DNA of 64,000 bases from an uncultured Actinomycetes bacterium (GTDB lineage Bacteria; Actinomycetota; Actinomycetes; Nanopelagicales; Nanopelagicaceae), in the NCBI GenBank assembly GCA_903827945.1, contig CAIKKN010000006.1:62001-126000 (forward strand), read 5' to 3'. Positions 49,244-58,847 of this stretch are shown here, piece by piece. Positions within the stretch are counted from its first letter, which is position 1, and every line of letters begins with the position of its first letter. Under the pieces are notes generated by a model that ran no database searches, was not told the DNA's origin, and saw nothing but the letters and a program-made list of their open reading frames with translations. The position numbers and the translations under genes are program-made.

Positions 49244-49663
49244 TTAGCGCAGCACAACAGTGCGCGAGCGCAGTAGGTCGGCAGCCTTAGTAGCAAATGT
49301 AAATGGATCGATGGGATGCAATACGACATCATCTGCACGCGACCATGTGGCAAGCCATGAATCTTGAGGACGGCCCGCGATTAGCAAAACTGGTGGACAA
49401 TTAAAAACCTCGTCCTTAAGTTCTCGAGCTATTCCAATTCCGCCTTCTGGATTTGCCTCTCCATCTAGAATAAAGAGATCTACGCGCTTCTTGGAATCAA
49501 CGTACTGGCGAAGTGCTGGACCGGTGGCGATTTCGGTAATTCGGTGCTCGGGCAGGTCTGAAGCCACCTGGCGACCAAGGGCGGCAATGACATTGGCCCG
49601 GATGTCGACGTCATGGCTATAAACCACAATGTGAAGGGGCGCTCCGGCTGTTGATTGGCTCAT
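49244..49663 (-). CDS. stand-alone receiver-like protein with degenerate active site
   Basis: 139 aa with a CheY-like fold and no output domain. The phospho-acceptor candidate is Asp67 in LFILDGEAN, and acidic residues Asp18/Asp20 (SHDVD) match the metal site. The conserved lysine before the final proline is replaced by His115 (VLHPIDPF), and the Ser/Thr position is weak (LIAGRPQD). So phosphorylation is doubtful. It lies between trpD and ctaE, as in many Actinobacteria. No sensor kinase is nearby. A role in respiration is inferred from position only. Confidence 0.7.
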   Translation of the reverse strand: MSQSTAGAPLHIVVYSHDVDIRANVIAALGRQVASDLPEHRITEIATGPALRQYVDSKKRVDLFILDGEANPEGGIGIARELKDEVFNCPPVLLIAGRPQDSWLATWSRADDVVLHPIDPFTFATKAADLLRSRTVVLR

Positions 49664-49783
49664 AATGGGTCAAGTCTAGCCCCGAGAGTGGCCCAATTGC
49701 CCCTCTGGATTACGCGTGACACGTCTCACCCAAGGAGGCGACTTGGGCTCACGTTTGAGTTCGGGAATTAGGCATGTATCGGG

Positions 49784-49789
49784 AATAAT
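49784..49789 (+). promoter_or_regulatory. putative -10 box for leaderless ctaE transcript
   Basis: AATAAT lies 6 nt (CCCCTT) before the GTG start at 49796. No ribosome binding site is seen. The first base differs from TATAAT, so this is tentative. Confidence 0.3.
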
Positions 49790-49795
49790 CCCCTT

Positions 49796-50443
49796 GTGAC
49801 CTCAACTACCGCACATACCCAAACCGGCCCAAACGGAACTAGCCGACTCAACCGTCCAAATATGGTCGCCGTTGGCACCATTGTTTGGCTCTCAAGTGAA
49901 TTGATGTTCTTCGCCGCACTCTTCGCAATGTACTTCACTACTCGCGCTGTGCAAGGTCCAAGTATTTGGGCATCCTCCACGGGAATGTTGAACGTAAAGT
50001 TTGCAGCAATCAATACAACGGTGTTGGTCTTATCTTCTGTGACATGTCAGTTCGGCGTATTCGCTGCTGAACGTTTCCAGTTGAAGAGAACTTCTTCAAT
50101 TTTCAAATTCTCTAAGTGGGGAATGCGCGAATGGTTTGCTCTTACATTCTTGATGGGCGCTTTCTTCGTTGGCGGTCAGATTTATGAGTATGCAAATCTT
50201 GTTCATGAAGGTCTTTCACTTTCATCCCGTGCCTACGGTTCAGTTTTTTACATCACTACTGGTTTCCATGGACTTCACGTAACTGGTGGTCTTATTGCAT
50301 TCTTGATTCTCATGGTTCGTGTTACTAAGGCACGTCGTTTTGGACATTCCCAAGCAACTTCAGCAATCGTTGTTTCTTATTACTGGCATTTCGTCGACAT
50401 CGTGTGGATTGCGCTCTTCTCGGCAATCTATTTGATCAAATAA
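49796..50443 (+). CDS. ctaE: cytochrome c oxidase subunit III
   Basis: 215 aa, GTG start. Five predicted membrane helices with [15 protein letters not shown] in the first and the family core [18 protein letters not shown] and [14 protein letters not shown] near the C terminus. It is part of the aa3 terminal oxidase with CtaD and CtaC, encoded 5 kb away on the other strand. First gene of the ctaE-qcrC-qcrA-qcrB operon; 16 bp from qcrC. Confidence 0.94.
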   Translation: MTSTTAHTQTGPNGTSRLNRPNMVAVGTIVWLSSELMFFAALFAMYFTTRAVQGPSIWASSTGMLNVKFAAINTTVLVLSSVTCQFGVFAAERFQLKRTSSIFKFSKWGMREWFALTFLMGAFFVGGQIYEYANLVHEGLSLSSRAYGSVFYITTGFHGLHVTGGLIAFLILMVRVTKARRFGHSQATSAIVVSYYWHFVDIVWIALFSAIYLIK

Positions 50444-50459
50444 CTGGAGCAGACTCTCA

Positions 50460-51263
50460 ATGACATCATTCGCTCGCGTTAGTAAGTACCGCAGACACAA
50501 GTTCGCAGGACCTGTACTTGTTGTGGCAGCACTTCTCACAATCGGATCTGCTTTCTCAATCGCTTCAGCACTTCCAAGTGCAACGAAGATGAGCGCAGGC
50601 GCAACAACCACGCAAATTGCTGAGGGAAAAAAGATTTTTGCCGCTGGTTGCTCGTCTTGTCACGGATTAAATGCCGAGGGAAGTTCTATAGCTCCAGCCC
50701 TTATTGGAGTTGGCGCGGCTTCTGTAGATTTCCAAGTAGGCACCGGTCGCATGCCAATGGCTGACATGAGCCAACAGGCCGAGCGTAAACCGCCTAAATA
50801 CAACGCAGAAGAAACTGCAGCCCTCGCCGCTTATGTGGCATCCCTTGCTCCCGGACCAAGCGCCGTAGATGGCGCGAATCTCAATTACGAACGCGATGGA
50901 AACACCGCGCAAGGTGGAGAGCTATTTCGCACAAACTGCGCAATGTGTCACAACTTTGCCGCTCAAGGTGGAGCACTTTCTCAAGGTAAGTACGCCCCAA
51001 CACTTATGGGCGTGCAACCGAAGTACATGTATGAAGCGATGATCACTGGACCTCAATCCATGCCGATCTTTTCTGACAAAACGATTACTCCTGCGGAAAA
51101 ACTTTCAATCATCAAGTGGATCAAGGCAGCACAAAACGAGCCATCACTTGGCGGTGCAACAACTGGACGAGTAGGTCCCGTAACAGAAGGCTTGCTTGCA
51201 TGGCTGCTCGGATTAGGTTCACTTATTGGCGTAGCCGTATGGCTCGCAGCGAAGGCGAGATAA
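50460..51263 (+). CDS. qcrC: cytochrome bc1 complex diheme cytochrome c subunit
   Basis: 267 aa. N-terminal membrane anchor (about 17-37), two heme c sites C64-SS-C67-H68 and C160-AM-C163-H164, and a C-terminal helix (about 243-263). The fused diheme c1/c replaces soluble cytochrome c in the actinobacterial bc1-aa3 supercomplex and hands electrons directly to the CuA of CtaC. Five bp before qcrA. Confidence 0.94.
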   Translation: MTSFARVSKYRRHKFAGPVLVVAALLTIGSAFSIASALPSATKMSAGATTTQIAEGKKIFAAGCSSCHGLNAEGSSIAPALIGVGAASVDFQVGTGRMPMADMSQQAERKPPKYNAEETAALAAYVASLAPGPSAVDGANLNYERDGNTAQGGELFRTNCAMCHNFAAQGGALSQGKYAPTLMGVQPKYMYEAMITGPQSMPIFSDKTITPAEKLSIIKWIKAAQNEPSLGGATTGRVGPVTEGLLAWLLGLGSLIGVAVWLAAKAR

Positions 51264-51267
51264 CCAC

Positions 51268-52266
51268 ATGACTAACAACAGCATCGAAAAGTTTCAAGAT
51301 CCAGGCCTTCCAGAACACATACACCGCAAAGCCGATCACGACGAAAAGGCTGCAAAGACTGCCGAGCGCCAAGTCGCAATTCTCTTCCTACTCTCTGCAG
51401 TAGGGACTGTTCTTGCAATTGGTTCTTATATTTTTATGCCTCAAGACGTAGTCATTTTTATACCAATCATGGGCGATCAAAATGCAGCGCAACTCTTTCT
51501 AGGTCTTGGAATCGCAATGGCAACATTCTTCCTCGGCATGGGAGCTGTTCACTGGGCAAAAACCCTTATGCCGGACACTGAAGTTGTTGCGGAGCGCCAC
51601 GAATTTCGTTCCGAAGAATCCGACCGTGAAGATTTTGTTGCCACCGTTAAAGAACAAGGTGGATCAGCAGGACTTGGTCGTCGCACACTAATTAAGCGTT
51701 CACTTGGTTTAGCTGGCGGACTGGCTGCGCTGACACCAATCGTCATGCTTCGCGATCTTGGTCCACAGCCAAAGAAGCAATTAGAGACAACGAGTTGGGA
51801 AGCTGGCACACGTCTTGTAACAGACCCAGGCGATCGCCCGATCAAACCTTCAGACTTAGAAGTTGGAGCCGTGGCGCAAGTTCTTCCTGCACTCAAAGAT
51901 GGCGAAGAGCGCACATTAGAAAACATTGGCAAAGACGCGGTTCTCTTGATTCGCTTAAATCCAAGTGAGTTCAATCTTGATTCAGAACGCCTCTCATGGA
52001 CGCACGATGGCATCATTGCATTTTCAAAGATTTGTTCCCACATGGGATGCGCAGTTGCCCTCTACGAGCAACAGACAAAACATCTTCTTTGCCCTTGCCA
52101 CCAATCAACATTCGACGTGACCCGCGCAGCAAAAGTTATTTTTGGACCTGCTGCCCGTCCGTTGCCACAACTTGCCATCACACTAGATAGCGAAGGCTAT
52201 TTAGTCGCTAAACAACCGTTTACTGAACCTGTCGGACCTAGCTTCTGGGAGCGTAATACCAAATGA
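51268..52266 (+). CDS. qcrA: cytochrome bc1 complex Rieske iron-sulfur subunit
   Basis: 332 aa. Three membrane helices precede the C-terminal Rieske domain, an actinobacterial feature. Cluster motifs are CSHMGC and CPCHQST, each with Cys-x-His. Before the third helix lies RRTLIKRSLGLAGGLAAL, a twin-arginine type sequence; in Streptomyces the third helix of QcrA is inserted by Tat. The stop overlaps the qcrB ATG in ATGA. Confidence 0.94.
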   Translation: MTNNSIEKFQDPGLPEHIHRKADHDEKAAKTAERQVAILFLLSAVGTVLAIGSYIFMPQDVVIFIPIMGDQNAAQLFLGLGIAMATFFLGMGAVHWAKTLMPDTEVVAERHEFRSEESDREDFVATVKEQGGSAGLGRRTLIKRSLGLAGGLAALTPIVMLRDLGPQPKKQLETTSWEAGTRLVTDPGDRPIKPSDLEVGAVAQVLPALKDGEERTLENIGKDAVLLIRLNPSEFNLDSERLSWTHDGIIAFSKICSHMGCAVALYEQQTKHLLCPCHQSTFDVTRAAKVIFGPAARPLPQLAITLDSEGYLVAKQPFTEPVGPSFWERNTK

Positions 52267-53855
52267 GCCAAAAAGAACGAATCATTGGCGGCGTAGCAAA
52301 CTACGTTGACGAGCGCACCGGAGCGGCCAAGTGGCTCAACAAGAACCTTAAAAAGGTTTTCCCTGACCATTGGTCATTTATGTTGGGCGAAGTTGCTTTG
52401 TACTCCTTCATCATTTTGCTCTTGTCTGGAACATTTCTAACATTCTGGTTTGATCCTTCACAGCGAGATGTCATTTACAACGGTTCTTACATGCCACTTC
52501 AACATGTTCAGATGTCTGCTGCATATGCTTCCACGTTACACATCTCCTTTGATGTTCGTGGTGGACTTCTTATGCGCCAGATTCACCACTGGGCAGCGCT
52601 TCTATTTATGGCAGCTATCATCGCCCATCTACTTCGCGTTTTCTTCACTGGAGCATTTCGCAAGCCACGTGAAGCTAACTGGTTGATCGGAGTTGGCCTA
52701 GTAACTCTCGGAATCGTTGAAGGATTCCTTGGTTATTCACTACCTGATGATCTTCTATCTGGAACTGGAATCCGTATTGCAGAAGCAATTCTTCAAGCTA
52801 TTCCAGTAGTTGGCTCATACATCGCATTCTTTGCATTCGGCGGAGCTTTCCCCGGACATGTATTTATTCCACGTATTTATACAGTGCACGTACTTCTGCT
52901 ACCCGGTGCTTTCTTGGCACTCATCACCATTCACTTAATGCTTGTTTGGTATCAGAAGCACACGCAATATCCTGGTCCTGGACGCACAGAGAAGAACGTT
53001 GTGGGTTACCCATTAATGCCTGTCTATATGGCAAAAGCGGGCGGATTCTTTGGCATCGTATTTGGTGTCACAGCATTCCTTGGAGCAGTTGCGTCTATCA
53101 ACCCAATCTGGCTCTATGGTCCTTATACACCTGGTCAAATTTCTGCCGGATCCCAGCCTGACTTCTACATGGGTTGGCTTGACGGATTAGTTCGTATGTC
53201 TCCCCCAATTGAAACGCATGCATTTGGGCATACGATTTCATGGAATATTTTAATACCGGGCTTAATCGTTCCTGGAATTCTTTTCACCGGAATGGCTCTT
53301 TATCCATTCATTGAGAGTTATATTTCTGGAGACAAGCGCGAGCATCACCTATTAGATCGACCTCGCAACGTTCCTAATCGCACAGCGCTCGGAGTTATGT
53401 CGCTGACATTCATCATGGTTGTTCTCATTAACGGTGGAAACGATCTCATCGCAACACATTTCCACATGTCAATCAACCAGATTATGTGGATGTCTCGCAT
53501 CGGGGTCTTCATACTTCCGCCTCTCTCTTTTGTTATTACAAAGCGGATCTGTCTGTCGCTCCAACGCGCTGACCGAGATCTTGTTCTTCATGGACGCGAG
53601 ACCGGCCGTCTTGTAATGCTCCCCCATGGTGAGTTTGTTGAAGTTCACGAACCGATTTCAGCTGAGAAGGCATGGACTCTTACTTCACACGAGCAACCAA
53701 AAGCTATTCCGCACGTTTCTGAGGATGCCAATGGTGTGGCAAAGCCAAAGTCTTTGGTCAACAAACTTCGTTCACGCATGAGTACAGCAAACGCTGAACA
53801 AAGGCCCGCTGCTACAGCCACAGAAGCTAAAGAGCTTGAAGGCGGACACCACTAA
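52263..53855 (+). CDS. qcrB: cytochrome bc1 complex cytochrome b subunit
   Basis: 530 aa. Eight or nine membrane helices with the heme-ligand histidine block IHHWAALLFMAAIIAHLLRVF and the quinol-site region RIYTVHVLLLPGAFLALITIHL. A hydrophilic C-terminal tail of about 100 residues extends into the cytoplasm, as in other Actinobacteria. With QcrA and QcrC it oxidises menaquinol. Confidence 0.95.
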   Translation: MSQKERIIGGVANYVDERTGAAKWLNKNLKKVFPDHWSFMLGEVALYSFIILLLSGTFLTFWFDPSQRDVIYNGSYMPLQHVQMSAAYASTLHISFDVRGGLLMRQIHHWAALLFMAAIIAHLLRVFFTGAFRKPREANWLIGVGLVTLGIVEGFLGYSLPDDLLSGTGIRIAEAILQAIPVVGSYIAFFAFGGAFPGHVFIPRIYTVHVLLLPGAFLALITIHLMLVWYQKHTQYPGPGRTEKNVVGYPLMPVYMAKAGGFFGIVFGVTAFLGAVASINPIWLYGPYTPGQISAGSQPDFYMGWLDGLVRMSPPIETHAFGHTISWNILIPGLIVPGILFTGMALYPFIESYISGDKREHHLLDRPRNVPNRTALGVMSLTFIMVVLINGGNDLIATHFHMSINQIMWMSRIGVFILPPLSFVITKRICLSLQRADRDLVLHGRETGRLVMLPHGEFVEVHEPISAEKAWTLTSHEQPKAIPHVSEDANGVAKPKSLVNKLRSRMSTANAEQRPAATATEAKELEGGHH

Positions 53856-53858
53856 TTC

Positions 53859-54329
53859 ATGATTAGGTCTGCGAAACCTGACGACCTGCCTGAAATAATC
53901 TCGCTCATAAAGGAGCTTGCTGATTACGAGCGAGCTCCCGGTGAAGCTAAAGCAACCCCTGAAGATCTTGCGGTCGCGCTATTTGGCAGTTCACCTAAGG
54001 TTTTTTGTGAGATTGTTGAAGTAGATAATGAAATTCTTGGCTTTGCCATCTGGTTCCTAAATTTCTCAACGTGGCAAGGAAAACACGGAATCTATCTAGA
54101 GGACCTCTACATTCGCCCTCAATATCGCGGCCTAGGCTGGGGTAAGAAACTTCTACAACATCTTGCAGCAAAGTGCGTCAAGAACGACTGGGGTCGCTTC
54201 CAGTGGTGGGTACTGGACTGGAATGAACCCGCAATCGAGTTCTACACGTCTCTAGGAGCAACAGCCATGGATGAGTGGACTGTCTACAGAGTCAGCGATA
54301 GTGCGCTCAATGATCTTGGAAAAGATTAA
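53859..54329 (+). CDS. GNAT acetyltransferase, spermidine/thialysine acetyltransferase-like
   Basis: 156 aa. GNAT fold with the acetyl-CoA pyrophosphate loop RPQYRGLGWGKKLL (112-125). It shows the small-amine subgroup pattern LIKELADYERAPGE, then GFAIWFLNFSTWQGKHGIYLED and WWVLDWNEPAIEFYTSLGA, typical of SAT1/thialysine acetyltransferases. It starts 3 bp after qcrB and so rides on the respiratory operon. Substrate is probably a small amine, by inference. Confidence 0.8.
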   Translation: MIRSAKPDDLPEIISLIKELADYERAPGEAKATPEDLAVALFGSSPKVFCEIVEVDNEILGFAIWFLNFSTWQGKHGIYLEDLYIRPQYRGLGWGKKLLQHLAAKCVKNDWGRFQWWVLDWNEPAIEFYTSLGATAMDEWTVYRVSDSALNDLGKD

Positions 54330-54335
54330 CAAAAC

Positions 54336-54860
54336 TTAAAAAAGCTCCTTGAAATAAAAGGTTGTCGGACGAAGCTCGCCATTTGGCGAAGCAGAATGCG
54401 AAGGCATTTCACCTAAACGCGTCCATTGCAAACTCTGATAGAGGCTATCGGCAACGGAATCGGTTTCTGTGTCCAAAATTAATAGCGACTTCTCGCTCAT
54501 TCTTGCTTCCATTTCCAATAGTGAAAGCAGCTTTTTCCCAACCCCAAGACCTTGCTTTTCGCGGGCGACAATGAGTTTCGCTACCTCTGCGCGATGTTTT
54601 GCGTTTGGATTCTTTTCAAACGCCAATACAACAACACCGATAGGGACCCGCTCCTCTTGCGCATAAACAATTTTTGCATTGCCATGTGAAACATCTGAAA
54701 GGATTGAGGACCAGAAAGCCTCAAGTTCACTTAACGGCGTTTCAAGTAGGTAACCCATTGATGCTCCACTTTGCACTGCCTCATAGAGAAGTTTGGCAAA
54801 GGGCAAAGAAAAGTCCTCAAGCTCTTCGTGAGAAGAGTTGAGGACGTGAAAATCAATCAT
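54336..54860 (-). CDS. GNAT family acetyltransferase
   Basis: 174 aa. Acetyl-CoA loop VAREKQGLGVGKKLLSLLE at about 115-133 and the RLGEMPSHS-type C terminus (GELRPTTFYFKEL) are seen in the RimI-like group that acetylates small substrates or proteins. Substrate unknown. Four bp from ctaF and in the same direction, so it can be co-transcribed with cta genes. Convergent with the preceding GNAT gene across 6 bp. Confidence 0.75.
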   Translation of the reverse strand: MIDFHVLNSSHEELEDFSLPFAKLLYEAVQSGASMGYLLETPLSELEAFWSSILSDVSHGNAKIVYAQEERVPIGVVVLAFEKNPNAKHRAEVAKLIVAREKQGLGVGKKLLSLLEMEARMSEKSLLILDTETDSVADSLYQSLQWTRLGEMPSHSASPNGELRPTTFYFKELF

Positions 54861-54863
54861 TAA

Positions 54864-55274
54864 TTAGTGGAGATCAACGTGGTTTGGATTCGGCTTTTCG
54901 TACTCAAGAACAAACCCAAAGATGCTGATAACAAGTGCTCCGATAGCAATAATCGTTAACCACCAACCGATAAGTAGACCCATACCAGCTGCGCACGCAG
55001 AGAGCGCGAGTGGAAGTGGCCACCATGAATGTGGTGAATAGAATCCAAGCTCTCCAGCAGAATCCGCGATTTCACCTTCGAAGTTATCTTCTGGAAGCAC
55101 TCCATTTGTTCGTTTAGAAATGAACCACAAGTAAAAGCCAATAAGGCTCGCTAGGCCACCGCTGAGCATGATGGCAGTGATTCCAAGCGCTTCGCCACCA
55201 ACCTGCCAGTAAATGACAGTAATGAGGAAGTAGAAGACTGCAAGCCCTGCGAATAAACGCCAACCAGCTTTCAT
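54864..55274 (-). CDS. ctaF: cytochrome c oxidase subunit IV (actinobacterial type)
   Basis: 136 aa with four predicted membrane helices (about 7-25, 30-50, 85-102, 107-127). The short charged loop between helices 2 and 3 (KRTNGVLPEDNFEGEIADSAGE) and the aromatic FYSPHSWWPLPLAL are characteristic of the CtaF subunit of actinobacterial aa3 oxidases. It is 42 bp downstream of ctaD in the ctaC-ctaD-ctaF order. Confidence 0.85.
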   Translation of the reverse strand: MKAGWRLFAGLAVFYFLITVIYWQVGGEALGITAIMLSGGLASLIGFYLWFISKRTNGVLPEDNFEGEIADSAGELGFYSPHSWWPLPLALSACAAGMGLLIGWWLTIIAIGALVISIFGFVLEYEKPNPNHVDLH

Positions 55275-55316
55275 ATGTGCTACCTAATCCGTTTCTTTTT
55301 GATTCGCTACGAAGCG

Positions 55317-56990
55317 TTAGTGGAGCTTCTCGGTATGGATATCTGGGTGATGCAAGTCGAATGCCGGACGCTCTGAGCGGATACGAGGCATCGACAAGAA
55401 ATTATGCCGTGGTGGTGGGCACGATGTAGCCCATTCCAAAGATGCCCCGTAACCCCAAGGATCATCCACTGTCACCTTTGGGCTGTTTCGAGAAATCCAG
55501 ACGTTAATAAAGAAAGGAACCATGGAAAGGGCGAGAAGCACAGAGCCCACGGTTGAAACTTCGTTCATCCATGTAAATCCATCAGTAGGTAAGTAGTCCG
55601 CGTAACGACGAGGGAAACCCTTGATTCCCAGCCAATGCTGGACAAGGAAGGTCGTGTGGAAACCAAAGAAAAGCGTCCAGAAGTGGATCTTTCCGAGGCG
55701 ATCATTCAACATGTGACCGGTGAATTTAGGCCACCAGAAATAGAAGCCTCCGAACATTGCAAATACAACGGTTCCAAAGAGTACGTAATGGAAGTGCGCC
55801 ACGACAAAGTATGAAGCCGATACAGCAAAATCCATTGGCGGTGAAGCCAAAATAATTCCAGTTAATCCACCGAACAAGAAGGTAATCAGGAATCCGATAA
55901 TGAAAAGCATCGGTGTTTCAAAGGTGAGAGCGCCTCTCCACATAGTTCCGATCCAGTTGAAGAACTTAACTCCTGTAGGCACTCCGATAAGGAATGTCAT
56001 AAATGAAAAGAAAGGGAGCAGCACTTGTCCGCTGGCAAACATATGGTGAGCCCAAACAGAAACTGAAAGTGCGGAGATCGCAATTGTTGCTGCAATCAAG
56101 CCCTTGTAACCAAAAACTGGCTTGCGGGAGAAAACAGGAAGAATTTCTGTGGCGATTCCAAAAAATGGAAGAGCCAAAATGTAAACCTCTGGATGTCCAA
56201 AGAACCAGAAGAGATGTTGCCACAGCATGGCTCCACCGTTCGCTGGATCAAAGAGATGCGAACCAAAGAGTCGATCCGATTCCAGTCCAAGGAAGGCTGC
56301 TGCAAGTGGTGGGAAGGCAAGCAGAACGAGAATTGAAGTGAGAAGCACATTCCATGTAAAGATAGACATACGAAACATCGTCATTCCAGGCGCGCGCATT
56401 GTGAAGATTGTCGTAATGAAGTTAACGCCGGAAAGAATTGTTCCGATACCACCCATAGCTAAACCGATAATCCAAAGGTCACCACCTATGCCCGGTGAAT
56501 ATTGCGAGTTAGCAAGTGGTGCGTATGCAGTCCAGCCGAAGGAAGCAGCTCCCCCGGGACTTAAGAATCCTGCGAATGCCATCAATCCACCGAAGAGATA
56601 CATCCAGTAGGAGAACATGTTTAAGCGAGGGAATGATACGTCGGCCGCGCCAATTTGAAGCGGCATGATGACGTTAGCAAATCCTACAAAAAGAGGGGTC
56701 GCAAACATAAGTAGCATGATTGTTCCGTGCATAGTGAAAAATTGGTTGTACTGCTCCATGCTGAAGAATTGAAGACCAGGAGCTGTCAATTCACTTCGAA
56801 GGGCTAAAGCAAGAATTCCACCAATGATGAACCACGTGAAAGAAGTGATCAGGTACATGTAACCAATGGTCTTGTGGTCTGTTGAGGTTACCCACTTAAC
56901 GAATAGGCGACCTTTGCTCTCTTTACGCGTTGCGCCAGATGAATAACTTGAGGCAAGGGAAGGCGCTGTTGGCTCTACAAACGTTGTCAT
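55317..56990 (-). CDS. ctaD: cytochrome c oxidase subunit I
   Basis: 557 aa with twelve membrane helices. Heme a and CuB ligands are recognisable: the helix II histidine in [30 protein letters not shown] on helix VI (His-Tyr cross-link pair), HHMFASGQ on helix VII, and [17 protein letters not shown] on helix X. It is the proton-pumping catalytic subunit of the aa3 oxidase. Two bp after ctaC. Confidence 0.97.
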   Translation of the reverse strand: MTTFVEPTAPSLASSYSSGATRKESKGRLFVKWVTSTDHKTIGYMYLITSFTWFIIGGILALALRSELTAPGLQFFSMEQYNQFFTMHGTIMLLMFATPLFVGFANVIMPLQIGAADVSFPRLNMFSYWMYLFGGLMAFAGFLSPGGAASFGWTAYAPLANSQYSPGIGGDLWIIGLAMGGIGTILSGVNFITTIFTMRAPGMTMFRMSIFTWNVLLTSILVLLAFPPLAAAFLGLESDRLFGSHLFDPANGGAMLWQHLFWFFGHPEVYILALPFFGIATEILPVFSRKPVFGYKGLIAATIAISALSVSVWAHHMFASGQVLLPFFSFMTFLIGVPTGVKFFNWIGTMWRGALTFETPMLFIIGFLITFLFGGLTGIILASPPMDFAVSASYFVVAHFHYVLFGTVVFAMFGGFYFWWPKFTGHMLNDRLGKIHFWTLFFGFHTTFLVQHWLGIKGFPRRYADYLPTDGFTWMNEVSTVGSVLLALSMVPFFINVWISRNSPKVTVDDPWGYGASLEWATSCPPPRHNFLSMPRIRSERPAFDLHHPDIHTEKLH

Positions 56991-56992
56991 AT

Positions 56993-57730
56993 TTATGCCA
57001 CCTTCACTGAGTTGATGTACGTCTGATAGTCAGCAGGTGAAACTACTTTCACCTTGAAAAGCATTTGTGAATGAGCACGTCCACACAAGATGTTGCATCG
57101 ACCTGGGAACTCACCAATCTTGTTGGCAGTAAATTCAAGATGATTTTCGACGCCCGGAAGTGTTTGCATTTGAATCATAAATTCTGGAATCCAGAATCCG
57201 TGAACAACGTCATTTGAGGTCAACGTGAAACGAACTTTCTCACCTTGAGGCAAGACTAGGACTGGGGTTTGATCTGGGGTACCAGTGACCGTTGGTTTGT
57301 TTGCAGCATCGTCATAGGTGAACTGCCACGACCATTGGATTGCATTCACATGGATGCTGTGCTGAGCTGGAGACTTATCAATATGAGTAATCTTTGTTTC
57401 AGCCTTCGCTGTGTAAAAGAAAAGAACTGCAACGATGATGAATGGGATAACTGTGTAAGCGATTTCAACTGGAACGTTGTATTGCGTCTGTCGTGGAAAG
57501 TCTTCGTTCTTCTTGCGGTGGAAAAACACTGGCCACAGAATCAGAATCGCTGTGAGCACTCCGACTACACCGGCTGTAATCCATGCACCAATCCACAGTG
57601 AGTGAGAATTTTCGTTCACTGAAGATGCATCAGGTGAATACCCACCAGAGGCAAAAGCTGAACTCTGTGAGGCGAGAACCGCCACCAAGAGTGAGCCTAG
57701 GGCGAGCGTGGATTTGAAGGCTTTTCGCAT
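56993..57730 (-). CDS. ctaC: cytochrome c oxidase subunit II
   Basis: 245 aa. Signal peptide-like start (cut before about residue 28), two membrane helices (about 45-70 and 90-112), then the CuA cupredoxin domain. CuA ligands lie in HGFWIPEF, and [12 protein letters not shown] near residues 215-227. It accepts electrons from QcrC. A TATCCT box lies exactly 6 nt before the ATG, with no ribosome binding site. Confidence 0.95.
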   Translation of the reverse strand: MRKAFKSTLALGSLLVAVLASQSSAFASGGYSPDASSVNENSHSLWIGAWITAGVVGVLTAILILWPVFFHRKKNEDFPRQTQYNVPVEIAYTVIPFIIVAVLFFYTAKAETKITHIDKSPAQHSIHVNAIQWSWQFTYDDAANKPTVTGTPDQTPVLVLPQGEKVRFTLTSNDVVHGFWIPEFMIQMQTLPGVENHLEFTANKIGEFPGRCNILCGRAHSQMLFKVKVVSPADYQTYINSVKVA

Positions 57731-57736
57731 TGGGCA

Positions 57737-57742
57737 AGGATA
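57737..57742 (-). promoter_or_regulatory. putative -10 box for leaderless ctaC transcript
   Basis: Minus-strand TATCCT followed by TGCCCA and then ATG 57730. Spacing is exactly 6 nt. The 62 bp between ctaC and the divergent desulfurase-like start must contain both promoters. Confidence 0.4.
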
Positions 57743-57792
57743 CTTGCCAGCCTCCCCTGTATTCGCCCACCGCCACTTTCAGGGGTACCGTA

Positions 57793-58845
57793 GTGAGCGT
57801 GGTTCCCATCACAAGTTCATTCCAATCAGAGTCGCCCCTCCATCCGAAGGCAGCCAAGCTGCTCAGTGAGGTCTTCGAGCGCGGCTGGGCTGACCCTGCA
57901 AAAATTCATGAACCATCTAGGCAACTTGGGCGCCTTCTCCAAGAAGCAAAGGAAACTTTTTCCGCAGCCTTTGGGGTGAGATCTGATGAAATCTACTTTC
58001 TCGGTGAACCTCCTTTGGGCTTCCATTTAGGAATTAGTGGTCTGCTGACGCCAGAGTCGTGTCTCTACTTCTCAGGAACCGATCGCGCGCCAGTGCATGC
58101 ACTTGTGAGCCATCGCCGAGGGCAGAATTTGAGCGCCCTCGAATCAGTGAGCGAGAAGGGAACCTCACGCGATGTTCTTGTCTACCAACCGATCAATCCT
58201 GAAACCGGCATTTTCTCCCCGCATCCAGAGAATTTCTTAGGTAAGGTTTTTGTTGATAACACTGCTTATGGAGTGCGCGCCGAGCTCCCAGAGAACTGGG
58301 CCACTGCCATGTGGCAATCGCGCTCGTGGCAAGGACCAGCAGGCTTAGGCGTAATTGCAATTAAGAATGAGACGAGTTGGCGCAATCCTCTGCCTCATAC
58401 AGATGCTTCAAAGGTTCCTCAATCTTTTTCCATCCCTCTTGCACTTACTACCGCAGTCGCCCTTGAATCTTTCACGGCTGATTACAATGAAGCGCGCACG
58501 CGAACAATTGAATTTCGTGAAAGAATTTCACGTTATCTAATTCAAAAAATTGGTGATGTATCCGTTGTCGGCGAAGATTTGCAAACTTCCCCATACTTAC
58601 TTTCAGCAATAATTGCAGGCGTTGATTCTGAAAAGCTCGTCAGTGATTTGAACGCACGCGGTATTGCAATTGATACGGGATCAGCCTGTATGAGCGGCAG
58701 TCTGGCGCCGAGCCATGTTCTGGCTGCAATGGGCTTGTCAGTAACAGGCAATATTAGAATCACCCTGCACCCGCAAATAAATAATTCTGATATCGAGAAT
58801 TTACTTCATCATCTGCGCGAATTGATTTTGCAACAGCGAAATTAG
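57793..58845 (+). CDS. cysteine desulfurase-like aminotransferase class V homologue lacking the PLP lysine
   Basis: 350 aa from GTG 57793 (AGGGG at 57781-57785 as ribosome binding site; GTG 57799 is an alternative). The fold and spacing match IscS/NifS: a conserved Asp155 in VFVDNTAYGV, the GPAGLG turn (181-186), and Cys299 in GSACMSGSLAPSHVL, which aligns with the IscS persulfide cysteine. But the His-Lys pair that holds PLP, expected three to four residues before GPAG, is R177-S178, and the PLP-stacking histidine is replaced (TDRAP near 96). It should not make the internal aldimine. It could act as a sulfur carrier or protein partner. It lies beside an A-type Fe-S carrier in the same region. 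Confidence 0.7.
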   Translation: MSVVPITSSFQSESPLHPKAAKLLSEVFERGWADPAKIHEPSRQLGRLLQEAKETFSAAFGVRSDEIYFLGEPPLGFHLGISGLLTPESCLYFSGTDRAPVHALVSHRRGQNLSALESVSEKGTSRDVLVYQPINPETGIFSPHPENFLGKVFVDNTAYGVRAELPENWATAMWQSRSWQGPAGLGVIAIKNETSWRNPLPHTDASKVPQSFSIPLALTTAVALESFTADYNEARTRTIEFRERISRYLIQKIGDVSVVGEDLQTSPYLLSAIIAGVDSEKLVSDLNARGIAIDTGSACMSGSLAPSHVLAAMGLSVTGNIRITLHPQINNSDIENLLHHLRELILQQRN

Positions 58846-58847
58846 CG

